A DNA stretch of 64,000 bases from Larix kaempferi. Its lineage: Eukaryota; Streptophyta; Pinopsida; Pinales; Pinaceae. Numbering within the stretch: the first letter of the stretch is position 1; each line of letters starts with the position of its first letter. The notes under the pieces are model-generated. The model had not been told where the DNA came from and did no database searches. It saw only the letters and a list, made by a program, of their open reading frames with translations. The translations under genes and the position numbers were made by a program. This document shows, piece after piece, positions 1 through 12,380 of this stretch. The DNA is taken from contig BSBM01000319.1 of the NCBI GenBank assembly GCA_027924585.1, positions 5,423,001 to 5,487,000 on the forward strand, written 5' to 3'.

Positions 1-62
1 CCAAAAATATAAAAAACCATCCATAGTATATAGTGCCATCAACAGAAAAACTGTTCCAGCAG

Positions 63-989
63 CTAATCCTGTAAAACTGTGTCCATAAAGGGTCGATGAT
101 AAAATTCATAGTCTGTCCCATCACGATGTTCTATCACTTTCCACAGCCCCACTGCCAAGTCCCTGCCAGCCTTAGCAGCCTGGTCCGCCTCGTGGTTGTT
201 CTCCCTGTATATATGTCTGCAAGAAAAATGTAAGAAGAGCATCTTCAGTTCCAAAATATCCCGTAGAATATTATCAAGTCTAATGTCCCTGCATTGTTGT
301 GTACCAGATGTCCAATTTGTGACATTCATAGAGTCTCCATACACATTTAGCTATTGACATTCAACCTCCCTAGCAAACAATAGAAGCAGCATAAGGCTCA
401 TTAATTCAGCATAATTGTTCCCACCCTCCCCCAATCCCCAGTACATGTGGTAAGAGTGGGTACGTGATAACTGTAGAATCGCCCCTCCCCCACATTTGTA
501 TTCTGAAATAGACCCATCATAGAATCCCCAAGGTAAGGAGTCATCAATCTCAAGTGCAAGGACTTCTCGTTGTTTTGCAGCTTTGATGTGGTGTGGATAG
601 GCCTTTAAAAATCCACAGATCTGTACAGCAGAGATCACCGGAGTACAGGGTTTATCATTGAAAACCATTCCATTCCGTGCCAACCAGATTCCCCATGCCA
701 CCAGTAAAGGAAGATTTCTGTAGCACATACCAATAGGGTCCCTAAACCACTGTGACCATGCGGCCAGAATCGAATCCCCATCCCAAATAAACATAGTGTT
801 TGTCAATCGGGAGCACTCCACCCAAACCTGCACCATGTATGGGCAGCTCAGGAATAAATGATGACATGTTTCCTCACTTGCTTTGCACAGAGTGCACCAC
901 CCTGGCCCCATCCTATTCTTGCGTTGTAAAAAATCCCAGGTAGGGATGGAGTCATTGAGAACACACCACATGAAAATACGATGTTTCAA
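63..989 (-). pseudogene. LINE I ORF2 C-terminus: zf-RVT and RNase H
   Basis: Codons from 989 to 351 contain the zf-RVT-like Cys/His region (CTLCKASEETCHHLFLSCP) and the start of a plant-type RNase H (GFYDGSISEYKCGGGAI, with the first catalytic Asp). A TAG at 351-353 interrupts the frame, which continues to 63 and includes the RNase H C-terminal segment with NNHEADQAAK. RNase H is a known addition in many plant L1 elements and removes RNA from the RNA-DNA hybrid. The terminal stop is at 63-65, and what follows to base 1 is 3' UTR. Confidence 0.88.
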
Positions 990-1060
990 AGGTCAGTTAA
1001 TCCTCCAAAGGAATTTCCACCACCCCACCAAAGCACGAGGATTATTGAAGTGACATAAGC

Positions 1061-3296
1061 TTATGTAGCCATTCCTAGGTGTGTACATTCCATTTGGTGC
1101 CCCCTCCCATACGAGAGCGTCCTCCCTGTTACGGATGTGTACATGTGAGCAATTGAGTGACGGTAATATGTTCTCAATTCCCCCTGTTCCTCCACAGAGA
1201 GTGCCAATGTATCAGCCCCGATCCACGCCTGATTCCAAGAGTTGGTTCTCTCATGAACAACGAGCTGGGATAAGTAAGTGATGCCAATTTCACGCAGGGA
1301 TATAATCAATTCATCAGATAAAATATGTCTTCCAGCACTCCCATACCAAGGGTCTTCCCCAACCCGAAGAGCCATCCCATTCCCAATATTCCAGGTAAGA
1401 AGATCACCAATCACCGAAAAAGATTTGATAACAGCTTTCCATATAATAGAGCAACCAGAATGACTCTTATTCGTAGCCCATACCCAGTCCATTAAAGAAG
1501 CAGGGAAGATATACTTATGTGTGACAACTCGTGTCCAAAGGCTTTCAGTTTTCAGCAGTCTCCAAGCCCCTTTCGTCGCCAGTGCACTTGAGAAGAGATG
1601 TATGTTCTTTAGACCCCAACCCCCTAAGGCTTTTGGGATTGCAATTTTCTGCCACCGAACCCAAGGTGAAACAAAATCTCCTTTCCCACTCCATAGAAAT
1701 CGAAAGCACAATTTCCTAGCAGTTTCCAGCGTCCCTTTGGGGATCCAAGAGAGGGACATCCAGTACACCGGTATGGCCTCCAACACCGATTTTACCAGGA
1801 CCAGCCTCCCAGCTCGAGATAACCACCTGTGACTCCAAATCTTCAATCTCTTGTGAAATTTTTCAATGAGCCAGTGCCAGTCCTGTTTGGTGTATGAATT
1901 AGGTTTTAGGTGGTATCCAAGGTAGCAAAGGCCATCATCAAGAATTAAGAAAGTGAAAGGGAAGAGCCTCCGAATAGTAGTGATCTCATCATCCCCAAGG
2001 AGGTGTGTCGAAATAGTAGATTTTCTGTCATTGATCTCCATTCCCGTAGCTCGTGAGAAGAGTTTAAAAATGTCCTGGAGAGTTTCCATATCCCTAGCCG
2101 ACCCTAAACAGAAGATGAGTATATCATCCACGAAAAGTAGATGTGTGATAAATAAATCAGGAGCCACTTGAATCCGTTGTATTGTGCCATCCCTGCAAGC
2201 CCTCTTCAATGCCCTACTAAGTCCCTCCGCAACCAACAGAAACAATAATGGGGATAGAGGGCACCCCTGACGAAGACCCCTTTCAGACCGAAAGAAAGGA
2301 GATGCTGCACCATTTATTAGTACCCGCAAAAGATACTGTAGAAATACAGCTCATGATCCACCTAATAAAATCCACAGCAAAACCCAGATGTGTAAGTAGT
2401 AAATGAATATACATCCAGCTCACCTTGTCGTATGATTTTGACAAATCAATCTTGATAATGGCTCCTTTGATTCTCTTTGATTTCATACTATGGATGCCCT
2501 CTTGGGCCACTCCAATCGCCTCGTGAATTTGTCTGCCTTCCAGAAATCCAAATTGTTCCTCAGAAATATGTTTGGACAGGATGATTTTCAGTTGCCTGGC
2601 AATAATTTTAGACACAACCTTATATACACAATTACACAATGAGATGGGTCTGAAATCACTTAAGGAGGAAGAATTGTCAGATTTAGGTATGAGGGCTAAA
2701 AAAGTGGAGTTTAAAGCAGCTGGGATCCGCCCCGAAATTCTAGTGTCTTCCACCATCTGCAGTAGATCCTTCCCAATTAGTTCAAAGAGTGCTATGAGGA
2801 ATTCCACAGTCCATCCATCTGGCCCCGGGATTTTATCTTTTTGGAAACTCTGTAACACTCCCTTCAGCTCCTCTTCATCTACTACAGCCATCAGTGCGTG
2901 ATTGTCATCCTCATCCACAAACCGAGGAAAAAGTTGTGCCATCCTGACAATCTCCAGAATACTAGCCTGTGCAGGTGCCTTAAAGAGTGATTGGAAATGA
3001 TCAACCCCCACCCTCTCCATACTTTCAAAAGTAGTTTGGGGATCCCCCGAAGAGTCTTCCAGGCTCCACATGGTATTAGACACCTTTCTACCTTTAGCAT
3101 ATGCATGAAAGAATTTAGTATTCTCATCACCAGCCGAGAGCCACAGTACCCTGCTTTTAAGTCGCCATGTTTCCTCTTTTTCCAATAAAAGCAAGTTCCT
3201 CCTACCTTCCAGAGATGTCAAATGTGCTTTTTCTTCTATAGAGCCAAGTCCCCCAGTGCCAGATTCATAAATAGACTGTAGTTCCAATTCAATCAC
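1061..3296 (-). pseudogene. LINE I ORF2, reverse transcriptase domain (frameshifted)
   Basis: The first part (3296-2283) has the LINE linker, a variant of the usual PGPDG motif, FRPISLCN and the SKSYDKVSW block. The frame then shifts by one extra base near 2328-2330. The second part (from 2329) resumes with RQGCPLSPLLF, the catalytic FVDDILIF box (a variant of YADD) and the thumb/connection region. A second frameshift lies near 1180. Beyond it the zf-RVT-like region continues in another frame down to a TGA at 993-995. RT copies element RNA at the nicked target. Both frameshifts are small indels, so this is decay of a formerly intact gene. Confidence 0.92.
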
Positions 3297-3335
3297 CTTC
3301 GGTTCTCTTTCATCCCTACCCTTCTTTTCATAGGC

Positions 3336-4211
3336 CTATTCCTTCACAGGTCGCTTAATTCTTTTGATATTAGCAGAGAACTGATGAGAGGCAGATTGTC
3401 CCCCCCCTGGGTTGTAGTGTACCCAAAGGGATCCCACCAAGTCAAAAAAGGTCTCATCTTGTAACCAGATCTTATTGAATTTCATCGGTCCAGCTGGTTT
3501 AGTAGGTCCATCCCTAATCTCCATGAAAATGGGAAAGTGGTCAGATGAGCCCCCCGACCCTACCCACTGTCTCAATAGGTATCTTCTGTCCACAAAAAGT
3601 TCTGACACCAGAAACCTATCCAGTCGTTTCTCAATCCTATAGTCACCTGTCCTGTTATTCCTCCATGTAGCTTTAAGTAGGGTAGGTTCAATATCCAACA
3701 AATCATGTGTAACTAGCTTGTGGGTGAAGTAGTCAGCCAATGGATCAGGCCTAGCCCTACTACCCCAAACTTCAGCCGGGCCAAGAGAAAAATTTAAATC
3801 CCCACCGAGGATCATATTCCCATCCTGCATCACAGGATTCGAGAGTAGAGAATCCCAGAAAGGAACCCGGTTCAAATATGGTCCATAAACATTTACCACC
3901 GTAAAGAGTTCACCAATATCAAGAGAGCTGCAAGTCATTCCCAATGCCGCTTCCACACCCCAGAGGTTAAGGAACTGCACCGAGCGAGAGTTCCAACCCA
4001 TAGCCAGGCCACCGGACCGACCACGAGCATCCAAGGTAGCAAAGAACCATCCTCCAAACCAGCTTTCGAGTAACGTTTTAATACCCTCACCAACACCCAT
4101 AGTCTCCTGGAGTAGAATGATATCCAGGTGTTCAATGGATACCACTCTACGAAGTGCTGCTTTTTTATGGGGACCAGCAAGACCCCTGCAGTTAAAATAC
4201 ATAACCTTCAT
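3336..4211 (-). pseudogene. LINE I ORF2, AP endonuclease domain
   Basis: 291 codons start with the ATG that overlaps the ORF1 stop. The N-terminal FNCRGL motif, the LLQET segment and the C-terminal SDHFPI motif are those of the L1-type APE endonuclease, which nicks target DNA to prime reverse transcription. A middle motif GGDLNF is also present. The frame is closed by a TAG at 3336-3338 and continues in the same frame at 3296, so the break is a single nonsense codon between endonuclease and RT and not a true end of the gene. Confidence 0.9.
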
Positions 4212-6220
4212 TAACGACCCCTCTTCGGGGCACGCACCGCTCTAAGCGCCCGTTCAATCATCACCTGTTTGCCATCCATCAGGTCTATCTTGGCCTTGGA
4301 TTGTGCTTTAGAGAGATTAGATTTCCTACCACGGCCCTTCCCAATTTTATTCACCCCAGCCCCCAGCCCACCCGGGGAAACTTTGGTGAGTGAACGAAGA
4401 AAATATCCAGAGTCCGATGAGGTAGTAGTAGTAGGTGAAGAATATCCATCTACAGGCCCTGGATCAGATCCAGACGGTAGGTCCAGCAGCCTCATCCCCG
4501 AGTCCGACATAGTAGTGTTAGTGGAGGAGGGGGTAAGTGGAGAGGTAGGGATGTCAGGTTCAATACCAATAGGCTCCCCCATATCCAAAGCCGAGGAGAT
4601 ATGTAAATTTTTTAAATCCTCTAACCAGTCCGGATTATCCAAAGTGCAATTTTTTAAAACAAAATGAAAGGAGAGGGGATTAATGGAATGAGTAATACCC
4701 GCCGACGACGGCCCAGGAGTCGTTGCAGGAGCAGTTTGAAGCACCATCGCTGAAGATCCAGGTACCAACTGTCCAACATTGGTCACCGCCAAACCCTGTT
4801 CCTGTAGTAAGCCTTCAGTCCCATCCGCCGATGCCCCAGGTCCCGTGTGAGCAACACCCAGTGGGTCATCCATATCCCGTGTGTTGTCATGGCCCTCATC
4901 CGCTTCCAACGCCACGACAAGAGGAGGTCCGGTAACTGGAGCAGGAGTCGGCCGTGTAGCTCCCGCAGCATTAGTAGATTTATGAGTCCCTCCAGATTTC
5001 CTCCGAAGAGGAAGATGACATTCAGCCACCGGGTGACCATAAGCATGACAATGGCGACATCTGAATGGAACGTTTTCATAGTCCAATTTCTGAACATAAA
5101 CGAAGGGTCCCCAACTGAGGGTTACATCCGGTGCTAACCCATCTCTGATATTCAGGTTTACCAGAATACGGGCAATCTTCCTTTGTCGGGTCTGAAGAAA
5201 ATTGTAATCCCCATCCAAATAGGTACCAATCAGATTACCTATCCCTATAAAATGTCGCTCCGACCAGTAATGTAGTGGCAATCCCGGTAGCCGAACCCAC
5301 AGTGGAACAATATCAAGCCGTTCACGGCTCGCATCAAACATCGGATGCCAGGGTTTGATCATGACTGGGCAATGGTCCCAGCTCCAGTTGGAGTTAAGTA
5401 CCCATCTAGTATGTGCCTCTGAGTGGAAGTTAAATGCGAACCAGTTGCGGGTTAATTCCACAACTTCAGGGGAATAACCTAATTCAGCAGCCCAATTTTC
5501 TCCCACCCATGCCTCTATGGTGCTCAGAGAGAAAGATCTACCTAGAGCCTTACCAACCAAGGTTATATTGGACATCGTGAGTAATTGATGCCACTCGATG
5601 TCTTCCCCCAGGGCATAGTTATATTTGTGCCTGCTCAGCTTGAGCCATCTTTTCCTGCCCCGTTTCACCTGATGTGAGGAATCATCTGATGATGGCCCTC
5701 CCCATTCTTCAGAACTAGTGCCAGATCCCACACAAGGGCTAGCAAACCCACAATGTTCATGCACTTCCAGCAACCCCTACCGTGAAACCTCCTTCGCCCC
5801 AGCAGTGTTTATGACAGGAGAAGGGTTCGTAGATGATACCACCCTACCGATTCCCTGAGTTCCATCAAGAGCCGCAAGTGCACCATTCTTACCCACCGCC
5901 GAGACCTCGAGGGCATTGAGAACCTGTTCAGAAGACCATAGAGTAGTCCCAACCTCTGATAAAGGTGTAGCTGAAGGAGTACGTTCTGTCAAGACGTTTA
6001 ACGGCCCGGAACTTGAGGAGCTAGCAAGAAACCCGGAAGGCGAGAACCCTAGTTCCGGATTGTTCTCCATAGTAGGTATAATCACCGCCCCATCCGCAGC
6101 AGAAAGTGCCCCATCCTGCCACCCGGCACCCAAAGGCTGGGTCCAGATGGGCAGATCATCTGACGTATCAAAAGCATAGTCCACCAGTTCTTCATAATGC
6201 GCCATGACGAGCACGCCCAC
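4211..6220 (-). pseudogene. LINE I ORF1 (RNA-binding gag-like protein), one nonsense codon
   Basis: The frame is open from the ATG at 6220 to the TAA at 4211 except for one TAG at 5777-5779, giving 147 codons and then 520 codons in the same frame. The 520-codon part holds a DUF4283-like domain in its first half. A CCHC zinc knuckle follows (CRHCHAYGHPVAEC, spacing C-x2-C-x4-H-x4-C). The tail is long, low-complexity and Pro/Ser/Thr-rich, ending in a basic segment. By family knowledge ORF1 binds element RNA to form the retrotransposition RNP. The stop fits a CAG to TAG change. Its TAA overlaps the ATG of ORF2 by one base. Confidence 0.9.
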
Positions 6221-6450
6221 AGTAAAATATTAAACAGTAAAAAGGCAAATACAAACCCCCGAGGGTTTAACCACGAACCAAAAGACCCAGCAAAAAACGA
6301 ACGGGAGAAAACAGTGTGTTGTGGTGTAGTTCGTCACCGCGCAAGTCTTTGTGTCAGGTTGATAAGCCTGACCGTGAACAACCCCCGACACCCTTCACAA
6401 GAAATCCGCCATTTGCAAACCCTTGCGAGCTCCAAGAAACCTCCCATCTA

Positions 6451-8640
6451 TCTCGTTCAAGGTTTCGATATCTAGATAAATTGAAGTTGTTGTTGAGAGG
6501 GAAACATAAAAGGAACTTGCCAAATTTCCAAATTACTACCCAATTGAGGTTGCAACCTATTATGTTTCTTATAACCTTAGAGAGGAATTCCAAACAACGC
6601 AGAGAGAAGTTGGGATTACTACACCATGGCAACGACAATTAGAGCCCCTCTTAATTGGGGTAAGCATCACTTAACAACTCTTCTTAGACTCAAAATTAAA
6701 AGTAGAAGAAGAGATGAAAGCTAAGGAAACATCAAAAGCAAGCAAACAAGGAGAGACATACATTTATGAAGAAATAGAAATCAGAGACAAGGAAATAGGA
6801 AGGGAAGCAAACAAAGAGATGAAAATGAGGGAAAAGCTACAATCTCCCCCTGTAGCTAAAGAGACACAAGAAACTTCCATGACAACTAAGGAAGGTTGTA
6901 GTCAACAATAGGAGTCATAAGTAGGAGAAAATCACTAGTAGTCCTACACCTTTTTTTTGTTGCAAAAAGGGACCTAAAAATATCTAAGTTGAGGGGTATG
7001 ATGAGCCCTAGAATTGTCCTACTTTGCTCATCTTTTATGACCATTTATTTCCCCATAAACCATGGATATTCTCAATTTTTAGCCTCATATATATTGCATC
7101 GATCAAGTTTTGTAGCCATCAAACAGTTTGTTAATTAATTACTTTGATAGTATTTAATGAGTTTTTGAGTTGAAAATGTCTAAGTTTGATTGTATGCTGA
7201 TCAATGGTTTTTAGTGATAAACCTATCAATCGATTATGCATATTTTTCAATGGTTATGAACTATAATTGGTGCCAAATTATTGCCTATTTGTTTCATTGA
7301 AAATGGAATGTATTTTCATCAACAATTGTCCACATTATAGTTTAAGAGTAGTTTGTTCGATATAGAATCTCTTTTATTCTGCAACATGTATGCACTCATC
7401 AAGTAAATTTAAATACATAGAATACATGTGATAGTTAGTCATCAGAAGACTGGGGATCATAGAATTGACCCACTATTCTACCTTGATTGAGAAGACAACG
7501 AGCCCATGAATGCACACTCTTAGTAGTTCTTCAACTCAAGGAAAAGGGAATATGAACCTGTGACCCAAAGTAGCTCATCAAGATAACCAATCAAGGAAAA
7601 AGTTGGCCCTACAAACCCTCTACAACAAGTCATCCATTCAACTAAACAAGAAGCATCATGTGACCCTGAATATGTTCCTCAACATCCTACCAAAATGTTA
7701 GATACTTGGTGTGAGGAAGTTGGCAATTATAGGGATAAGACTTGTTGTGTTGAGCCTTGGAAGTCCCTCCTAGTTTCAAGGGATATAAGGACTCTCCACT
7801 ATAAATGTACTCATATGTAGCTTAAGTTAGAGTATATTTTCAATTGCAATTAATAATGCAAAATATGTAAACTAGATATTGTAATTTGAAGTGTTCATTG
7901 ATGAATAAAATACCAATCTTTTGAGTTGAGTTAAACAATTTACAAGGGTTCATCAATTCTCTTCAATCCAAGGACAACTTGAAGATATTGTTGGTGAATG
8001 CCCCTTCTTCTGTATTTGTGTTTTTTTGTTGTCATGTGGTTTTTAATTCCTTAGACCAACATCTTGTGTTCTTTAGTGGCTACGGAATTGTTCTTATTCA
8101 ATGCAATAGTTAGAATTTTTAACTCATTTCATTAAATGATTTACCAACACACCATAACTTCATGGTTGGTAAAGGGGTTATTATGATTTTCAATGCACTA
8201 TATAATAGTTTGATTTCATCGCTTCGAGTTATGATCAGATTTTTCCTAGCATTCAGTTGTTGTTAGAAGTAACTTCCCTTCCAAAGTATTTATTTATGAA
8301 TAAGTATACTTTTAATTTTGAAGCATTGTGGAATCAACTATGAAAAGTGAGAGGATTCTAAAGCATTAGCTAGAAGAGCCAAGGGAATTACATGCCTCAA
8401 CAAATGTTTTTGTGGAACATTCAATCTTTCTTGAACATAACTATCATGCAAAATAGATCCATACAACAACACTTAGTTTCCATTCGCTAGAAGTAGTAAT
8501 GCATAGTAAAATATTTAGTACTTAAAGTATTTAAGGTTGCATAAACTATTCACAACACTTTACAATCTTAATATGATCCCCTAGTTGTTAACTTGAGTAT
8601 AAGTTAATGAATTCAGTAGTACATATATTCTTGTGATTCT
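6451..8640. other. Low-coding interval, possible old LTR (about 6999-7975)
   Basis: No convincing gene is seen. 6700-6900 is purine-rich and gives only a low-complexity Lys/Glu ORF. A purine run, AAGTTGAGGGG, ends just before TGATGAGCCC near 6999. The sequence near 7780-7975 (TATAAATG, then AT-rich sequence with a polyA-signal-like AATAAAA) looks like an LTR promoter and R/U5 region. No second copy or target duplication was found, so the LTR reading is weak. 8000-8640 shows nothing specific. Confidence 0.3.
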
Positions 8641-10235
8641 TTGGCTTACCATAGATCATCCCACATAATATTAATAGAGACAAGTAAGAAGGGGACAAGA
8701 AGGATGGGGGAAAGAAAGAATGTGGGTCTTCCTATAGAGAAGCTTCGGTCTCCTTTCAAATATAATTCAGATTGGGCTAATATGTCTTGTTTCAAAGAGT
8801 TGGTAAGGAACAACTGGAGACAAATTTATGTTGGGAGGGGCTATGCTTTCCTCCAGATGGTTGAGTCTTTGAGGTTTCTGAAATCTTTTGTGGTGAAATG
8901 GAATTTGGAGAGGAGGAATAAACGTGATGCTCGTCTAGTGGTTATTGAGGCTAGTCTTAAGGGGTTGTATGTGAAATCCCATTTTTTCTCCTCTAAAGAG
9001 AAAAAAGATAGGATTGTGGAATTAGAACAGGAGAAGAGTCAGATTCTCAATGAATCTGAAATTGAGTGGAGACTTAAGAGTAGAGCACTTTGGCTCCAAG
9101 TCGGGGATCAAAATACAATTTTTTTTCAAAAAATGGCTTCTCACAAGAAAAAATATAATTCTGTGGGAACTAAAGAAGTCTGATGGCCAATCTATTAAGG
9201 GTTTTGCAGAGCTCTTTGAGGCTACTGTGGAACATTTCAAGGATATTTATTATGAACCTGATCATCAAGATATGTTGGGCATGCTTTAGGTCATTGAGAA
9301 GTTCCCTCTTTTGATTAATCATAATCTTAATGAGGAGTTATACTAGGATATTACTTTGGAGGAATTGAGATCAGCATTAAAAGCTTTTCAAAGGGATAAA
9401 AGTCTGAGACCAGATGGTTGGCCTCCGAATTTTTTCCTTGATTTTTTTGATATCGTGGGGGTTGGTTTATTGAATATGGTGGAGGAAGTCAGAGTGATGG
9501 GAGTCATTCCAGATTCCCTCAACTCGATATTTCTGGCTTTGATCCCTAAAAAAGATAAACTTGAAATTTTTGGAGACTTCAGGCCTATCTCCTTGTGCAA
9601 CAGAGATTATAATATTATGGTGAAAATCCTGGCACTTAGATTGAATCCTTTCCTCTCCAAGTATGTTTCCAATGAACAATTTGGTTTTCTCAAGGTTAGA
9701 TCCATTCATGAAGTGGGGATTTGTGCGGGAGGGATTACACACCATTAAAACTGGTAATTTGAAGGTTGTTGCTTTAAAACTTGATATGTCTAAGGCTTAT
9801 GATAAAGCATCATGGATTTTTATAAGTCTTGTCCTTCTGCACATTGGTTTTAACTTAGAACTGACCAATTGGATTATGTGTTGTGTGACCTCATCCCATT
9901 TTGTTGTGCTCATTAATGGATCTGGTTCCCAATTTTTTAAATCCTACAGGGGTGTGAGGCAAGGTTTTCCACTTTCTCCCTACCTTTTTTTATTGATCAT
10001 GGAAGGGATTAGAAGGATTATGAATGAGGATAAATCCAAGGGCAGTGTCAGGGGAGTCTCTTTCAATGGTAGAGTGAATCTTACACATTTGATGTTCATT
10101 GATGACATTTTTTTGTTTTGTCTCTACTCTGCACTTGAATTTCAAATAGTGAAAGGCAATTTGGATATGTTCTGTAAGGCAACTGGTATGGAGATTAGTG
10201 CAGAGAAATATGCGATTTATATCCTGGAGTCTTAG
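8641..10235 (+). pseudogene. LINE II ORF2: linker and reverse transcriptase
   Basis: The pieces lie in several frames: 8641-9183 (end of endonuclease and linker, with WRLKSRALWLQVGDQN), 9050-9289 shifted, 9356-9748 (LRPDGW, FRPISLCN) and 9663-10235 (LDMSKAYDKASW, RQGFPLSPYLF and a degenerate catalytic box MFIDDIFLF). Stops lie between the pieces, for example TAG at the end of the 9289 segment and at 10235. Domain order and spacing match LINE I ORF2. The frame changes mean no functional RT can be made. Confidence 0.9.
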
Positions 10236-12150
10236 ATGGGTGAGTCGGTTTTTTGGAGGTTGTATTTTCCCTTTGATTGCAAGAGTATGGAGGATGGGAT
10301 CCAATATCTAGGATTTATTCTAAAACCTAACAAATATGGAGAAAAGGACTGGAGATGGTTGGTGGCTAGGATTGAGGACAAAATAAACTTGTGGTGAAAT
10401 AAGTGGCTTTCGAGGGGGGAATGTTGGTTCTGGTTAAGAGTGTTCTAGAAGCTATTCCGGTGTATTAGCAGATGTTGGTTTCTATTCATGTTTCTATTCT
10501 GATTGCTATCATGAAGTTATGCTACAATTTCCTGTGGAGGCAGAGTAAGGAGTATCTTTGTTTTCACCAAGTGAAGTGGAATATTTTGGCTACCCCAAAG
10601 GATCAAGGTGGATGGGGATTGAAAACCATTTTTCTATTTAATAAAGCTATGGCTGTTAAGAATTTGTGGTTATTTCTGATGAAGGATAGTCTTTGGAAAC
10701 ATATACTACTGACTAAATACATATATCCTTTGTCTTTGGTTGATTGGACTAGAAGTAGAGACAAATATTGCAAGAATGTCTCCAATCATTGGAGAGCTTT
10801 ATTAAAATCCTTCCAAGTCATTGAGCCCTATCTGGCATGGAAGGTGGGAAATGGGAGATTGATTCAGGTTGGAAGAGACTCCATCCTTGGCCTTCCAAGT
10901 GAAGGGAGGCTTAGTCAATAAATAACTGTCTTTTTGCAGGAATAAGGATATCACTCTCTTGATCAGATTGGTTGTGGTAGAGGATCGTCAGGTTGGCATC
11001 AAAATTGGATTTAAGGGGACTTCCTTGGTTTGGAGGGCATTGGACTTGTGGAGTGGAATTCGTTTAGAGAATCTCTTATTAAGGCACACATTCATCTTCA
11101 GATAGAGGACGATTCTATTAGTTGGGATTTCAACCCGACTGGGGGAAACTACATGGTGAAACTTGGGTATTTGAATCTCATATCAGCTCCTCACGACTCT
11201 TTGCGATGGTGGTCAAGAAATATTTGGTGTATTAATGCTCCCCTAAAGGCTATTTTACATTTATGGTTGGTGTTAAAGAATGGGATTCTAACATGAGATA
11301 GATTGCTTCACTTTGGTTTTTAGGGTCCAGGACTTTGTTTTCTTTGCAGATCCCTGGAGGAAACATGTTCACATTCGTTGGTGGACTGTAGCTACTCCAA
11401 AGAAGTATGGGGAGAGATGTACAAACTTGTTAACATTCCCTCATTATGGCAAGGAGATTCAGTGGATTCTTGTTTCAAAATGTTTTTCAGTTCCTCCGAG
11501 TTACATCACTTGAGGCCTCTTCCAATTATCATAGTATGGGGGATCTGGTTGGCTAGGAACAATGCCATTTTTAATGATAAGATCAGGCCAGTTTTTCAAA
11601 TAGTATCTCAATCTTTTTCTATTCTTCAATAATATATGCAAGGAAAGACTATCAATCTGGTGCATATCAAAGAGCCTCCTTTGATTGATGACTCTGGGGC
11701 TTGGGGTTTTTTTATGGGGCAAGCCAGCATGGCATAAGTGCTTTTGGATTTAGCCTGCATTTGAACAAAGATCACTACTTCTTAGGGAAAGGATGTCTTG
11801 GATAAGGTACCAACAACTTTGCAAAGTTCAGTGGTATTTTCTATATGTTGAAACTTGCTTCGGTACATCTTTTAATGGGTTTGCAGGTATTTGGAGATTT
11901 TCTTCTAGTCATTAAAAATATGCAAGGATCGACGAATATTGGAAACAATGATTTATTTTCTTTGGTACAACGCTTGCATGTGATTAGAGATTCATTCTGA
12001 GAAGGTGTATTATGTCATGTTTATTGTGAATTCAACAATCATGTTGATGCTTTGTCAAAGCAAGGTTGGGTTCTTAATGATGGTGCTATGAGGTTGGAAG
12101 AATTTAAAGGGGGGACATATGTGGCCTCTTGTTCTACATCTCTATCATAA
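10236..12150 (+). pseudogene. LINE II ORF2: connection, zf-RVT and RNase H remnant
   Basis: Recognisable pieces are 10472-10921 (GGWGLKTIFLFNKAMAVKNLW, the post-RT connection), 11030-11296 and 11378-11632 (WGIWLARNNAIFNDK, typical of the zf-RVT end). A broken RNase H from about 11690 to 12120 includes a WGFF block with the A-S-Q motif and, near the end, a NNHVDALSK segment equivalent to the RNase H C-terminus. At least five stops interrupt it. The translation is clear only when frames are joined by eye. Confidence 0.85.
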
Positions 12151-12327
12151 TTTTTTCAACTATAGTTTTGGTCTAGTACCTCTTATCTCAGGCATATTTT
12201 ATGCACTATTTGAGAACTTTATGTTATTTATGCTAAACAAACTTCTCATAAATTGTTTTTGTAGTCTTTGCTCCAAGCACTGAGGATTGTATTTCTTGAC
12301 AACAATGAATCAAAATACATTTTTTTC

Positions 12328-12330
<3 letters not shown>

Positions 12331-12377
<47 letters not shown>
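12331..12377. repeat. (AT)n microsatellite at the LINE II 3' end
   Basis: An uninterrupted AT dinucleotide tract lies directly at the end of the LINE II 3' UTR. It may have grown from the LINE tail or be the target site. Confidence 0.95.

Positions 12378-12380
<3 letters not shown>

Larger units (their letters stand above)
1..6450 (-). mobile_element. LINE I: L1-like non-LTR retrotransposon, 3' end off-window
   Basis: The minus strand carries, in order, a DUF4283/zinc-knuckle ORF1, an AP-type endonuclease, reverse transcriptase, a zf-RVT-like region and RNase H. This is the usual order of plant L1-clade LINEs with RNase H. ORF1 begins near 6220. Upstream sequence to about 6450 is probably 5' UTR, with an inferred boundary. 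No poly-A tail is visible because the 3' end lies left of base 1. The ORFs carry four in-frame stops and two frameshifts, so this copy is dead, but domain conservation is good and it is much younger than LINE II. Confidence 0.93.
8641..12330 (+). mobile_element. LINE II: 5'-truncated, heavily decayed L1-like element
   Basis: On the plus strand a LINE ORF2 begins abruptly at the end of the endonuclease domain and runs through linker, RT, zf-RVT and RNase H to about 12150. A short 3' UTR meets an (AT)n tract at about 12331. Loss of the 5' part is the normal product of incomplete target-primed reverse transcription. Stops and frameshifts occur about every 100-500 bp, so it is older than LINE I. 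It is not a close copy of LINE I. Confidence 0.88.

Noticed and set aside
1081-2171. Several plus-strand ORFs over LINE I
   Set aside because: They overlap the minus-strand reverse transcriptase and show only its antisense.
6714-6911. 65-codon Lys/Glu-rich ORF
   Set aside because: Low-complexity purine-rich DNA, no domain, no start context; not enough to call a gene.
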